DNA of 64,000 nt, taken from positions 30,617 to 94,616 of the forward strand of contig CAWCWZ010000050.1 in assembly GCA_963799395.1 (NCBI GenBank). The letters run 5' to 3'. The notes under the pieces were generated by a model. That model saw nothing but the letters and a program-made list of their open reading frames with translations. It made no database searches and was not told where the DNA came from. This document shows positions 9,712-19,482 of the stretch, piece by piece. Position numbers and translations under genes: made by a program. Position 1 is the stretch's first letter; the number at the start of each line of letters is the position of its first letter. The stretch comes from Bog-752 sp963799395. Lineage in GTDB: Bacteria; Actinomycetota; Thermoleophilia; UBA2241.

Positions 9712-10464
9712 ATGCTCGACTTTCTCACCCTCCCGGAGCGGAGCGCGAAGCCGCGCCAGAGCGGGCTGACCCACGTCCTCGACAAAGGCCTCGGCCCCGC
9801 CCAGATCGGCGACCTCATGGCCGTCGCGGCCCCCTTCATCGACATCGTCAAGCTCGGCTGGGGCACGTCGTACATCACCTCGAACCTGGCCCAGAAGATC
9901 GAGCTCTACCAGAGCCACGGCATCCCGGTGTGCTTCGGCGGCACCCTGCTCGAGGTGGTCGTGCGCCAGAACAGGATGGACGAGTACATCCACCAGATGC
10001 GCGAGCTCGGCATTACCCACGTCGAGGTCTCCGACGGCACCATCGCCATGCGCGAAGAGGACAAGCTGGCCCTGCTGCGCCGTCTCTCGCGCGACTTCAT
10101 CGTGCTCTCCGAGGTCGGCAGCAAGGACGCCGACGTTGTGATCGCCCCCTACAAATGGGTCGACTCGATCAAGCGCGAGCTCGACGCCGGCGCCTGGAAG
10201 GTCATCACCGAGGGCCGCGAGTCGGGCACCGTCGGCGTCTACCAGCCGTCGGGGCAGGTCAAGGAAGGCCTGATCGACGAGATCGTGAGCGCGATCAGCG
10301 CCGAGAACCTGCTGTTCGAGGCGCCGGTCAAGCAGCAGCAGGTCTGGTTCATCAAGAAGTTCGGCAGCAACGTGAACCTCGGCAACATCCCGCCCGACGA
10401 GGTCATCCCGTGCGAGACGCTGCGCCTGGGCATCCGCAGCGACACGCTGCTCGACTTCCATTGA
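9712..10464 (+). CDS. comA: phosphosulfolactate synthase (ComA family)
   Basis: A 250-residue TIM-barrel enzyme that adds sulfite to phosphoenolpyruvate to give phosphosulfolactate. This is the first step of coenzyme M synthesis in methanogens and of sulfolactate formation in spores and some bacteria. Typical text includes GLTHVLDKGL, DIVKLGWGTS, CFGGTLLEV, HVEVSDGT and ITEGRESGTVG. CTGGAGG precedes the ATG. No ComB phosphatase or ComC dehydrogenase lies next to it. The following gene is a histidine-type phosphatase that could in principle remove the phosphate, but this is only a positional guess. A hairpin separates the two genes. Confidence 0.9.
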   Translation: MLDFLTLPERSAKPRQSGLTHVLDKGLGPAQIGDLMAVAAPFIDIVKLGWGTSYITSNLAQKIELYQSHGIPVCFGGTLLEVVVRQNRMDEYIHQMRELGITHVEVSDGTIAMREEDKLALLRRLSRDFIVLSEVGSKDADVVIAPYKWVDSIKRELDAGAWKVITEGRESGTVGVYQPSGQVKEGLIDEIVSAISAENLLFEAPVKQQQVWFIKKFGSNVNLGNIPPDEVIPCETLRLGIRSDTLLDFH

Positions 10465-10481
10465 GCGCCGGCGCCGCGGCA

Positions 10482-10523
10482 GGCGGCGGGGGCGGGCCGG
10501 CATGCCGACCCGCCCCCGCCGCC
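10482..10523. terminator. GC-rich inverted repeat after comA
   Basis: A 15-bp perfect inverted repeat (GGCGGCGGGGGCGGG with its complement) around a 12-base loop, starting 17 bases after the comA stop. There is no U-tract. It overlaps the expected 5' end of the next gene. Confidence 0.5.
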
Positions 10524-11143
10524 GCGCGGGGCCACCCTCTACGTCGTGCGCCACGGCCAGACCGACTGGAACCTCGAGCCGGCGCGTTGCCAGGGTTGGG
10601 CGGAGGTGCCGTTGAACGACGACGGGCCGCCGTCAGGCTCGTGAGGCCGGGGAGCGACTGCGAGAGGCCGGCATCGAGGTCATGGTCACGAGCCACCTGC
10701 TGCGCGCCCGCCAGACCGCCGAGGAGCTGCGCGACGTGCTCGGCCACGGCATCCCGGTGAGCATCGACCGGCGCCTCGCCGAAACCAACCGCGGCGCCTG
10801 GCAGGGGCGCACGTTCGTCGCCATCAGGCGGAACGACCCCGACGGCTGGACGGCCTACCGCGAGCACCCCGAATCGTTCCGGTTCCCGCACGGCGAGAGC
10901 CTGGCCGAACAGCAGCGCCGCGTACTCGAGGCGGTGCGCGACGCGGCCCTTGCGGGCCGCGTCGCGCTCCTCGTGACCCACGGCGGCTGCATCAGGCTGA
11001 TCGGCGCCTTTCTCGACGGGCGCGGTATCGCCTCGTTCCACGACCAGGAGGCGCCGAACGGCGCGGCGCTCGAGCTCGACTCGGGCGGCCTCGCGGCGCG
11101 CATCGACGCGTTCCTCGAACCGCACGTGCGTCGTGATGACTGA
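10502..11143 (+). CDS. histidine phosphatase (phosphoglycerate mutase-like), frameshifted
   Basis: The N-terminal piece reads TLYVVRHGQTDWNLEPARCQGW, the RHG motif with the phospho-accepting histidine. After a one-base break near 10630 the frame continues AREAGERLREAGIEVMVTSHLLRARQTAEEL and later LLVTHGGCIR, the second catalytic histidine. The start is uncertain: the ATG at 10502 is out of frame with the RHG text by another probable indel in the G run near 10530. GTG 10545 would start inside the motif. The protein is a small-molecule or phosphoprotein phosphatase; cobalamin or phosphoglycerate subfamilies cannot be separated. Its stop overlaps the start of the arginase-like gene. Confidence 0.75.
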
Positions 11144-12060
11144 TGAAGAGTAAGCCGACACGCGCTGACGGCCGGCCGATCGTCGTGCTGGGAGCTCCCC
11201 TGGAGTCCGAAGCGCTGCTCCAGGGTGTGAACCTCATGCCGGCGGCGCTGCGCGCCGCCGGCCTCGTCGAGGCACTCGGCGCCAACGACGTCGGCGACCT
11301 GCCGATCGAGATCTCAGACGCGCGCCGCGATCCCGCGACGGGCCTCATCGCCTATGAACAGGTCCGCGCCGCCACCGCGGTCATACGCGACGGTGTGCTG
11401 CCCCTGCTCGACGGCGACGGCGCTGCCGCTCGTCGTGGGCGGCTGCTGCGGGATCCTCGTGGGTGTCTTCGCGGCGCTCACCGCGACACACGGCCGCGTG
11501 GGGCTGGCCTTCATCGACGGCCATTACGACTTCTACGACGGCGCGACCTCACCGGCGGGAGCGCTGGCCGACATGGAGCTGCGCGTGCTGACGGGAGCGG
11601 GGCCGGCGACGCTCGCCGAATCCGGGAGCCGCCGGCCCCTGCTCGAGCCGCGCGATGCCTGGATACTCGCCTGCCGCGACGCCTGGGAGATGGCTGCCGC
11701 CGGCGCCCCCGACCCGCTCACCGAGATCGGTGAAGCCCACGTTCGCGACGACCGGGCCGTCAAGACCGCCGGCCCCTCGGCGGTCGGCGCCGAGGCGGCC
11801 GCAGCGCTCGCCGCCGGCCCCGGAGCTTCTGGGTGCACGTCGACCTCGATGCCCTCTCGACCGAGGCCATGCCGGCGGTCGACTACCTGCTGCCGGGCGG
11901 TCTCGACTGGGAAGAGCTCACCGCCCTGCTGCGACCTCTGACGGCCTCGCCGGTCCTGCTCGGCGTGGACGTCACTATCTACAACCCGAGCCTCGACCCC
12001 GAGCGGCGCCTGGCGCCGGACATCGTCCGGATGCTCGCGAAGGGGATGGGGGTCGCCTGA
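11143..12060 (+). CDS. arginase/agmatinase-family protein, frameshifted
   Basis: Three frame segments together give one ureohydrolase-fold protein of about 305 residues. Segment one (11143 to about 11420) is the N-terminal strand region (RPIVVLGAPLESEAL). Segment two carries VVGGCCGILVG and FIDGHYDFYDG, matching the GGDHS and DAHxD metal motifs. Segment three carries WVHVDLDAL and VTIYNPSLDP. Indels lie near 11420 and 11825. The first motif reads GGCC rather than GGDH, so one manganese ligand may be absent. Some family members are not arginases, and the substrate is unknown. Confidence 0.65.
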
Positions 12061-12232
12061 CGAGCGGAAGGCCGTCCGCGAGCACACCGATCGGTGCCTC
12101 CGATCGTCGTATGATCGTCCGGGCCGCGGCCATGCCGGGCGACCACAGGATGTCGTCGCAGACGAACACTCCGCCGTGCTCCAGAACGAGGCCGGCGTCT
12201 GAATGGAGTGCTGCGACGACGGGGTCACAGCG
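12061..12232 (-). pseudogene. possible methyltransferase fragment
   Basis: Between two convergent genes the minus strand encodes about 55 residues (LVLEHGGVFVCDDILWSPGMAAART). This resembles the strand-4 and strand-5 region of class I SAM methyltransferases, which often read L-PGG-V-DD. No start, SAM-binding glycine motif or C-terminus is attached. It may be a decayed remnant or chance coding-like text in GC-rich DNA. Confidence 0.25.
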
Positions 12233-12255
12233 ACCCCCGGGGGGCGAAAGGCCGG

Positions 12256-13443
12256 CTACTGACTGGTCGAGACGCTGCCCTGCGTCTGACCGTCGACGGG
12301 CGCCCGCGAGCCGCTGCTCGCGCCGACGTCGCGCGGCCGCACCGTGAACTGGAACGGCGCCCCGCCGTCGAGCAGGGTCAGCGTGTGGCCGTCGCCGACG
12401 ATCAGCCAGCCGTGCCAACGGCTCGAGCTTGACGGCGCCGGTGAACAGCCGGTAGGCGCCCGGTTTGAGGGTGATGTCGGTGGCCGAGCCGAGGTCGCGT
12501 TCCTGGTCGCCCGGCCCGCGGGCGACCAGCGTGACGATCGCCCAGGTACCCGTCTGGGCGCCGTCGTTGCGCAGCGTGAAGTTGGCCTTGAGGGTCGCGC
12601 CGCGCACGTAGGGGCCGGGCGAGAGCTGCACCGGGCCGATCACGTCGAGCGACTCGCAGCTCCCTGCGGAGCGCCGGGACCGGTCCAGGGCACCGCGGAC
12701 GCGCTCGCCGCGGCGCCGCTCGTCGCGATCGTGCCGCCGGCGACGCCGGTGAACTGCGCCCCCGGATAGTAGTAGTCGAGGATCCAGATGGTCCTTGCCC
12801 TGCGCGGCCCAGTACTGCGAGCCCCATTGGGTCATGTGGTTGCCGTCGGTCGCCGCGCCGGAGTAGACGCCCGCGTAATAGGAGGACTGGAAGATCTGCC
12901 CGTCGCGCGTCATGGTCGTGCCCCAGGTGCTGTTCACGGCGTCCCAGTAGCGCTGCCCGTAGTCCCAGTCCATGTACTCCTGGTAGTTGGTCGTGTCGTC
13001 GACGTCGGCGCCCCAGGCGGCCACGTCGGGCAGCTTGGTCGGGTGTGTGGCCCAGTACCAGGCGTAGTCCTTGACGGCCAGGGCGCCGGCGCGCAGCGCC
13101 TCGTCGGAGAAGGCGCCGGGCGGCGCCCACTCGTGCGAGAGCACGCGCACGCAGTACGTGCGAAAGTCGACCGTGTCGACCGCGACGATCACGCCGTTGG
13201 GGTCGTTGGCCGGGAAGCGGCGGGCGACCTTGATGGTGGCCGGCGGGGTGAGCGTCGCGGAGGGCGCAGCCGTGGCGGCCGTGGAGACCTGGGTGTCGGC
13301 GGCGGCCGCGCCGGAGGCGAACGCCGTCGCCGCGCCCAGCGCGAGCCGGCCGCGAGCGCGAGGCATACGACGAGCGCAAGGCGCGCCCGCCCGGGCATAG
13401 CATGGCGGCCCGCGCGCCGCGCCGCAAGCGGTCTCGAGTGCAT
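12256..13443 (-). CDS. secreted SpoIID-domain protein with C-terminal beta domain, frameshifted
   Basis: Starts at the ATG at 13443 with an arginine-rich signal peptide (ARLALVVCLALAAG) that continues in another frame after a break near 13345. The middle matches SpoIID/amidase-enhancer domains: TYCVRVLSHEWAPPGAFSDEALRAGALAVKDYAW, then the NYQEY and AAQGKDH regions. Breaks near 12790, 12665 and 12425 interrupt the tail. The tail, GATLKANFTLRNDG to WHGWLIVGDG, resembles the C-terminal domain of the lysozyme-like protein at 56153-57133. SpoIID proteins degrade or remodel peptidoglycan; here a vegetative cell-wall role is more likely than sporulation. Confidence 0.7.
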
Positions 13444-13597
13444 GTCGGTCGTCTCTTTCGTCGACTCCCCCGGTCTTCGCCAAGTGTCCAAGATTATCCT
13501 GTCGGCAGGGAGACGTCGCAACCATAGGGCTGGGTTCGGTCGTTCCGGCCAACCGCGGGCCTTCGTCCCGCCGGCGAGGCGCGCGCGGGCGCCGGTG

Positions 13598-13603
13598 TAG
13601 AAT
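13598..13603 (+). promoter_or_regulatory. -10 box of the first exopolysaccharide gene (leaderless)
   Basis: TAGAAT seven bases before the ATG at 13611, with no ribosome site. This is probably the main promoter of the polysaccharide locus. The 167-base gap to the divergent SpoIID gene holds nothing else recognisable. Confidence 0.5.
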
Positions 13604-13610
13604 CCCTCGG

Positions 13611-14892
13611 ATGGCAAGCAAGCGCCGCAGGCTGCTCATGGTGGCCAACTACTTTCCGCCCATGGCGAGTGGCGGCATCGCCCGGCAACTCAGGTTCCTG
13701 CGCTACCTGCCCGAGTGCGGCTGGGATGCGACGGTGCTTTCGGTCCGCACGCAGGGCCCGGTGCCCGACCCTCCCGGCGTGCGTATCGAGCGGGCCGCCT
13801 CGCTCGACCCGGAGCGCCTGTACGCCCTGGGCCGGCGACTGACGGCGTCGGCGCGGCGGCTTGCTCCCGCCGACGGCACCGAGGTTCCGGCGGCCGCCCC
13901 GACGGCGCCCCGCTTCACGAGCCGGCGCGTTCGCGTGAACCAGTGGCTCCAGGTGCCCGACGAGTACGTGAGCTGGATCGTCCCCGCCGTCCTGCTGGGT
14001 CGCCGGCTGCTGCGCGAGGAGCCCTTCGACGCCATCTTCTCGAGCTTCCCGCGCGCCTCGTCGCACCTCGTCGCGGCCGAGCTCGCCCGCGAGAGTGGCA
14101 TTCCCTGGATCGCCGACTATCGCGATCCCTGGCCGACACACCAGTACCGCCGCTACCCCACGCCGCTTCACAGGGCGCTCAACCTGCGGCTCGAACGGTG
14201 GGCGCTGTCGCAGGCGAGCGCCGTGACGGCCGTGAACGAACCCATTGCCGCCGACCTGCGTCGCCGGTACCCGGCGACTTCGGCGGCGACTAGCGTCATC
14301 GCCAACGGCTACGACGCCGAGGAAGACGTCGACGACGTCGACCTCGGTCCCGGCTTCTGGCTCGTCCACACGGGCCGCATCTACCGGCGCACCCAGCAGC
14401 TGGCCGCGTTCCTCGAGGCGTTCGCGACGCTGCCCGACGACGTGCACCTCCTGCTGCTCGGCACCGACGGGCCCGAGATCACCGGACGGGCCGCGGCACT
14501 CGGGGTGGCGCACCGGGTGCAGGCAGAGCCGTTCGCGGCCGCGCGCCCGGGCGCGCGGCGTGCAGCGCGCCGCCGACGCCCTGCTTCTCATCACCGGGCG
14601 CGCGCCCGAATCGCTGTCGAGCAAGCTCTTCGAGTACCTCGTGGCCGGCGCGCCGGTGTTCGCCGTCACGCCGCCCGACTCGGTCGCCGCCGCGCTGATC
14701 GCCGAAGCCGCCGCCGGTCGCTGCGTCTCCCCCGACGAGCCGCTCGGGCCGGCGCTCGCCGCGTTTGTCGCGGACGCTCGGGCCGGACGCCTGCCGCCGC
14801 CCGATGGGGACGTCGCACGCCGCTTCGATGGTCGCGTGCTCACAAGGCAGCTCGCCGACCTCCTCGACAGCCTCGCGGACCGGCATGGTTGA
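13611..14892 (+). CDS. glycosyltransferase (GT-B fold), exopolysaccharide locus, frameshifted
   Basis: About 425 residues. The N-terminal Rossmann domain begins LLMVANYFPPMASGGIARQ, the usual glycine-rich acceptor side of GT4-like enzymes. The C-terminal half contains FWLVHTGRIYRRTQQL and, after a break near 14550, LSSKLFEYLVAGAPVFA, equivalent to the nucleotide-sugar binding E-x7-E region. It transfers a sugar in the cytoplasm to a lipid-linked polysaccharide. Its stop overlaps the ATG of the ligase gene (CATGGTTGA), indicating coupled translation. The sugar specificity is unknown. Confidence 0.82.
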
Positions 14893-16504
14893 GCCCGTGG
14901 AGACGGCCACCGGCCGGGCGCCGAGCGCCGCCGGCACGGCCGCGCTGCTCGTCGTCGGCGCCCTGGCCACGGCGGTGCTCACTGCCTACGCCCTGCGCGG
15001 CCACGAGTCGCCGCGCCACCTCACCATCGCCCTGGGTTTGCCCATCGTGGCGGGCGCCGCCCTCGTCCTCGTGCTCGCCCGCGACCGGCTGGCCCGGCTG
15101 CCGATGGGCCGGCTCCTGGCGGCTGGGGTGATCGCGTTGCCGGCGCTCGCCCTCTTCGGCACCGCGTTTGCCCTGCCGGGGTTCAGAGAGCTGTTCGCGT
15201 TTCGCGTCGTGCTTGCCGCCGTCGGCGTCGCCGGGCTACTGTGGCTCATCTTCGTGCGCCGGCGCTGGCACGTCGAGGCGGCGACCTATGTGTCGCTCTT
15301 CGGCGCCTGGGTCTGCTGGCTCATTGTCACCCTAGCTTGGGCGCCCGATCCGCAGGCCGGCCTGCGCTACCTCGTCCTGCTGCTCAGCCTGGGCGCCGTC
15401 GCGGCCGCGACGGCCAGCGCGGGGATCAGTCGCCGACGCCTCAAGTACCTCCTGATCGGGCTCGCGATCGTGCTCGGTCTCTCCCTGCTGATCGGCACCG
15501 CCGAGTGGGTGCTACGCGTCCACCTGCCGACCGCCGGGGCCTACGTCACCCACCGCCGCCGCCCGGCGGCCTTCTTCGTCAATACCAACGACTTCGGCAC
15601 CTACCTGGCGTTCTGCTGGCCGTTCGCCCTGCTGTTGCCGGCGCTCCGGCGACGCGGCGACCATCCCGCTGGCCACCGCGGCGCTGCTGGCGAGCTTCGC
15701 CGCACTGCTGTTCACGGGCTCTCGCACCAGCCTGCTGGCGGTCGGCCTCGAGACGCTCATCGTCGCCGTCGTGCTGCTCGCCGCGGCGGACGGCGGGGCC
15801 GTCTGATCCTGGTCGCGCTCGCGATCGTCGGTCTCTGCGGCGTCGGTCTCCTGCTGCTCGGCCACGGCGGCCGGTTCGGCAGCGCTTTCAGCGTGTCGAG
15901 CCTCGCCAGCCAGGCACGCAGCGGCCAGGGTAGCGGCGCGGTGCGCCTCGAGCTGCAGACCGCGGGCCTGCGTGCCGCCGCGTCGCGCCTCTTCCTCGGC
16001 GTGGGACCGGGCAACGCCGAGGTAGTGGTAGCGGCCCAGAACCCGAGCTTCAGCGTGCTCAACCTGCACGACTGGTGGCTCGAGGTGTTCGTCGACGGTG
16101 GCCTGCCGGCTCTGCTGATCTTCGTCACGATCTACCTGCTGCTGCTCGGCTCGATGGTGCGCGTCGCGCGCTACGCGCACGACGCGCTGCTGCGCTACCT
16201 CGGAGCGGCGACCGCGATCGCGCTCGCCGGCTTCAGCGTCGCCATCATCGGGCCCAGCACGGCCATCAAGTTCCCGCCCATGGCCGTCCTCTTCGGCCTC
16301 GCGGTCGCGGTCCTCATACGAGCCCGGCGCGAGGCCCTCGAGGCGGACGAAGGCCCCGCTGCGGCAAGCGGCGGCTCCCCTGCGAGGCGTCCGGATTTGC
16401 TAGACTTTCGGACTGACGCGGACGAGGTCGCGCGCAGCCGGGGCCCGGCCCGCCGGCCGAGCTCGAGCGGCGGTGACGCCGTCCCTGCAGCGGGAGAACG
16501 ATGA
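14885..16504 (+). CDS. O-antigen ligase / polysaccharide polymerase-like membrane protein
   Basis: A multi-pass membrane protein of about 540 residues with roughly ten hydrophobic segments. It has the Wzy/WaaL_C signature region FFVNTNDFGTYLAFCWPFALL and a later NLHDWWLEVFVDGGLPALLIF loop. A pair of compensating indels near 15650 and 15800 scrambles about 50 residues; the middle frame restores a membrane segment (SFAALLFTGSRTSLLAVG). It would polymerise or ligate undecaprenyl-linked repeat units outside the membrane. The start overlaps the previous stop, and the stop overlaps the next ATG (ATGA). Confidence 0.83.
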   Translation: MVEPVETATGRAPSAAGTAALLVVGALATAVLTAYALRGHESPRHLTIALGLPIVAGAALVLVLARDRLARLPMGRLLAAGVIALPALALFGTAFALPGFRELFAFRVVLAAVGVAGLLWLIFVRRRWHVEAATYVSLFGAWVCWLIVTLAWAPDPQAGLRYLVLLLSLGAVAAATASAGISRRRLKYLLIGLAIVLGLSLLIGTAEWVLRVHLPTAGAYVTHRRRPAAFFVNTNDFGTYLAFCWPFALLLPALRRRGDHPAGHRGAAGELRRTAVHGLSHQPAGGRPRDAHRRRRAARRGGRRGRLILVALAIVGLCGVGLLLLGHGGRFGSAFSVSSLASQARSGQGSGAVRLELQTAGLRAAASRLFLGVGPGNAEVVVAAQNPSFSVLNLHDWWLEVFVDGGLPALLIFVTIYLLLLGSMVRVARYAHDALLRYLGAATAIALAGFSVAIIGPSTAIKFPPMAVLFGLAVAVLIRARREALEADEGPAAASGGSPARRPDLLDFRTDADEVARSRGPARRPSSSGGDAVPAAGER

Positions 16505-17136
16505 TCGAGCAGTTCCACACGGTTCTGGTGCTGGCGCCGCATACCGACGACGGTGAGTTCGGCTGCGGCGGCACGATGGCCCGCCTCATCGAGGCGGGCG
16601 CCGAAGTCACCTACGTCGCCTTCAGCACGGCCGCCAAATCGGTGCCCGAGGGTTTCCCGCGCGACATTCTCAGGACCGAGGTGCGCGAAGCCACCGCCAT
16701 CATCGGCGTCGACGAGTCACGCCTGCGTGTCTACGACTTCGAGGTGCGCACGTTCCCCACGGTCCGCCAGGAGATCCTCGAGGAGATGATCGTCCTGCAA
16801 CAGGAGCTCGATCCCGATTGCGTCTTCATGCCGGCGCTGATCGACCTGCACCAGGACCACAAGACCGTCGCCGAAGAGGGTCTGCGCGCCTTCAAGCGCA
16901 CGACCGTGCTCGCCTACGAGATCCCCTGGAACAACCTCAACTTCTCGCACCAGGCCTACATGCGCCTCGAGGAACGGCACGTGCAGAAGAAGGTCGACGC
17001 CCTTGCCTGCTATCGGTCGCAGCAGCACCGCAACTACGTCCGCGAGGACTACATCCGCAACGTCGCCTTGACGAGGGCCATCGACGTCGGCTGCGAATAC
17101 GCCGAGGTCTTCGAGGTCTACCGCTGGATCGTCTGA
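16501..17136 (+). CDS. PIG-L family deacetylase
   Basis: A 211-residue zinc-dependent N-deacetylase of the LmbE/PIG-L fold. The metal motif PHTDD lies at residues 13-17 (family PHPDD), and the third ligand region is LHQDH near residue 120. It probably removes N-acetyl groups from an amino sugar in the polysaccharide or its precursor. It sits in the operon between the ligase and an ATP-grasp enzyme, overlapping the former by four bases. This neighbourhood suggests deacetylation followed by a new acylation or ligation of the freed amine; this is inference. Confidence 0.9.
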   Translation: MIEQFHTVLVLAPHTDDGEFGCGGTMARLIEAGAEVTYVAFSTAAKSVPEGFPRDILRTEVREATAIIGVDESRLRVYDFEVRTFPTVRQEILEEMIVLQQELDPDCVFMPALIDLHQDHKTVAEEGLRAFKRTTVLAYEIPWNNLNFSHQAYMRLEERHVQKKVDALACYRSQQHRNYVREDYIRNVALTRAIDVGCEYAEVFEVYRWIV

Positions 17137-17144
17137 ACCGTTCC

Positions 17145-18188
17145 GTGACGCCGCCGCCCCTGAAGCTCGCTCTGACCGCGGCCGGCTGTCCCGGCGCGGC
17201 CACGCTCATCCGCATGTTCAAAGCCAATGGCGAGCGCGAGGTCGAGATCTTCGGCGTCGACGCCCGAGCCGACGCCATCGGCCGGTTCCTTTGCGACGGG
17301 TTCGAGACCGTTCCTGCCGGCGCCTCGCCCGACTACATCCCGGCGCTCCTCGGCATCGTGGCACGCGAGCGTCCCGACGTGCTGTTCGTGCAGTCGAGCC
17401 ATGAGGTCGGTCCCATCGCCCGCCACCGGGGAGCGTTCGAGGAGCTCGGGGCCAAGGTGCTGGTGGCCGGGCCCGAGGCCATCGACCTGTGCAACGACAA
17501 GGCCGCGATGCACGCCGCCATGGCCGGGCTGCCGGTGCCCCAACCGAGGCTGCTCCTGCCGGCCGACCTCGATGCGTTCGTCGCAGGCGCCCACGAGCTC
17601 GGCTACCCCGGCCTGCCGGTCTGCTTCAAGCCGCCGGTGAGCAAGGGCTCGCGCGGTTTCCGCGTCCTTTCGGCCACCATCGACAAGGTCGACCTGCTGC
17701 TCCACGAGCGGTCGAACAGCCTCTACCTGACTCTGGACGAGTTCGTCTCGCTGTTCACGGGCGTCGAGCCGTTCCCCAGCCTCATGCTGATGGAGTTCGT
17801 CGAGGGCATCGAGCTCACCGTCGACGCGCTGGTCGACCACGGCGAGATCGTGCTCGCCCAGGTCAAGACCCGCGAGGCCATCGACACGGGCCTCGCGATG
17901 TCGTTCAGGACGGTCGACCGACCCGACCTGATCGAGGTCTCGCGCCACGTCTGCCGGCGCCTGTCGCTCGACTGGTTCGTCAACATCCAGTTCAAGGGCG
18001 ACCACCTTCTCGAGGTCAATCCGCGGGTCTCGACCTTCGTCTTCCAGGACGACTTCATCCTGCCGTACCTGGGTGTCAAGTACGCGCTGGGCGAGCTCGA
18101 CGCCGACGCTTTGCGGGCCGCCCAGGCACGGGTTCGTCCGTCGCGGCGCACCGTGCGCTACTACGACCAGGTCTTCTGGGACGTCTGA
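17145..18188 (+). CDS. ATP-grasp ligase (carbamoyl-phosphate-synthase-like)
   Basis: About 347 residues starting at GTG 17145, eight bases after the deacetylase stop. An N-terminal pre-ATP-grasp domain (KLALTAAGCPGAATLIRMF) is followed by the ATP-grasp core. GLPVCFKPPVSKGSRGF is the lysine-bearing lid, LMEFVEGIELTVDAL is the hinge with acidic residue, and FVNIQFKGDHLLEVNPRVS carries the Mg-binding N-x-R. Relatives join an acid to an amine with ATP. The pairing with a deacetylase and an aminotransferase suggests amide decoration of a sugar in this glycan. The substrate cannot be read from sequence. Confidence 0.85.
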   Translation: MTPPPLKLALTAAGCPGAATLIRMFKANGEREVEIFGVDARADAIGRFLCDGFETVPAGASPDYIPALLGIVARERPDVLFVQSSHEVGPIARHRGAFEELGAKVLVAGPEAIDLCNDKAAMHAAMAGLPVPQPRLLLPADLDAFVAGAHELGYPGLPVCFKPPVSKGSRGFRVLSATIDKVDLLLHERSNSLYLTLDEFVSLFTGVEPFPSLMLMEFVEGIELTVDALVDHGEIVLAQVKTREAIDTGLAMSFRTVDRPDLIEVSRHVCRRLSLDWFVNIQFKGDHLLEVNPRVSTFVFQDDFILPYLGVKYALGELDADALRAAQARVRPSRRTVRYYDQVFWDV

Positions 18189-18274
18189 GACGGCCCAGGC
18201 CCAGTGGCCGCACCGGGTAACGCGGCCGGCCCGAGCGGAGCTCGGTCGGAGCGCGGGGCCCGCGGAGCCGGTGG

Positions 18275-18280
18275 TATGAT
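18275..18280 (+). promoter_or_regulatory. -10 box before the second glycosyltransferase (leaderless)
   Basis: TATGAT eight bases before GTG 18289, without a ribosome site. This suggests an internal promoter after the ATP-grasp gene. Confidence 0.45.
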
Positions 18281-18288
18281 GCGCTGTC

Positions 18289-19482
18289 GTGAACATCCTC
18301 GTGGTCTCACACCTGTATCCCTCGCCGGCCCGGGCCGGCTCGCTCTTCGTCCACGATCAGGTCCTCGCGCTGCGCGAGCTCGGCGTCGAGGCCTGCGTCA
18401 TCGCGCCGACGATCTCCACGCCGCGACTGCTGCGCATCAACGACCGTCTGCGGGCACGCGGCGCCACGCCGCCGGCGGCGCTGATCGACGGTATCGCCGT
18501 GGAGTACCCCCGGGTGGTGGTGCCGCCCCGCCGGCTCCTGGCCCACCGTCAGGGCGACCTGTTCTACCGCGGTCTGCGGACCGTCCTGCCCTCCTTGCGG
18601 TCGCGCGGACTCGACCTCATCCACGCCCACCAGGCGCTCCCCGACGGCGCCGCGGCGCGGCTGCTCGCGGCGGACCTGGGCGTCGCCTACGTCGTCACCG
18701 TCCACGGCGCCGACGTGAACGTGAACCTCAGACGGCCGGGACCGGTGCGTGACACCACCGTGTGCGCTCTCCACGGCGCCGCCGCGGTCATGGCCGTCAG
18801 CAGCGCGGTCGCCCGCCGCCTCGAGGGCGACGTTGCCCGCGGGCGGCTGCACACCGTGCTGAACGGCGTGACGGGACACGATCAGGTGGCCCCCAGCGAG
18901 CTGCTGCCCGGGCGCCCGCTCATCCTGTCGGCCGGCAACCTCTACGCGTCCAAAGGGCACGCCGTCGTGCTCGCCGCCCTGGCGCGCCTCGACGCGCAGC
19001 GCCGCGACGTCGCCTACGTCGTGGTCGGAGATGGGCCCGAGAAGGCCCGCCTCGAGACTCGCGCCCGCGAGCTCGGCCTCGCGGCGCAGGTCACGTTCCT
19101 CGGGTGGCGGCCGCACAACGAGGTGCTCGGTCTCATGGCGCGCGCCGACGCCTTCGTCCTGCCCAGCGCACCCGAAGGCTTCGGGCTCGTCTACGCCGAG
19201 GCCATGGCCCAGGGCACGCCGGTGATCGCCTGCCGCGGCGAAGGTCCCGACGACTTCGTCGAAGACGACGTCAGCGGCCTGCTCGTGCCACCGGGCGACG
19301 CCGACGCGGTGGCCCGCGCCATCGCCCGACTGCTCGACGACCGGGCCGCCGCCGCCCGGCTGGCCGAGGCCGGCCGCGCGGCCGTGGCCGCCCTCACCTG
19401 GCGGCGCAACGCGGAGCGTCAGCTCGAGATCTACGAGCGTGTCTTGTCCGGCCGGCCGGCGGCGACTCGGGCGCGGGCATGA
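18289..19482 (+). CDS. family 4 glycosyltransferase
   Basis: A 397-residue GT-B enzyme. The acceptor domain begins ILVVSHLYPSPARAGSLFVHDQ and contains DLIHAHQALPDG. The donor domain has LILSAGNLYASKGH, VVVGDGPEK and the retaining-GT4 motif FVLPSAPEGFGLVYAEAMAQG with both glutamates. It uses a nucleotide sugar to extend a lipid-linked chain. It reads from its own apparent promoter and overlaps the next gene (ATGA). Confidence 0.93.
   Translation: MNILVVSHLYPSPARAGSLFVHDQVLALRELGVEACVIAPTISTPRLLRINDRLRARGATPPAALIDGIAVEYPRVVVPPRRLLAHRQGDLFYRGLRTVLPSLRSRGLDLIHAHQALPDGAAARLLAADLGVAYVVTVHGADVNVNLRRPGPVRDTTVCALHGAAAVMAVSSAVARRLEGDVARGRLHTVLNGVTGHDQVAPSELLPGRPLILSAGNLYASKGHAVVLAALARLDAQRRDVAYVVVGDGPEKARLETRARELGLAAQVTFLGWRPHNEVLGLMARADAFVLPSAPEGFGLVYAEAMAQGTPVIACRGEGPDDFVEDDVSGLLVPPGDADAVARAIARLLDDRAAAARLAEAGRAAVAALTWRRNAERQLEIYERVLSGRPAATRARA

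Noticed and set aside
12208..12432. Short + strand frame at the end of the SpoIID gene
   Set aside because: It is antisense to the restored SpoIID C-terminus and has no ribosome site.
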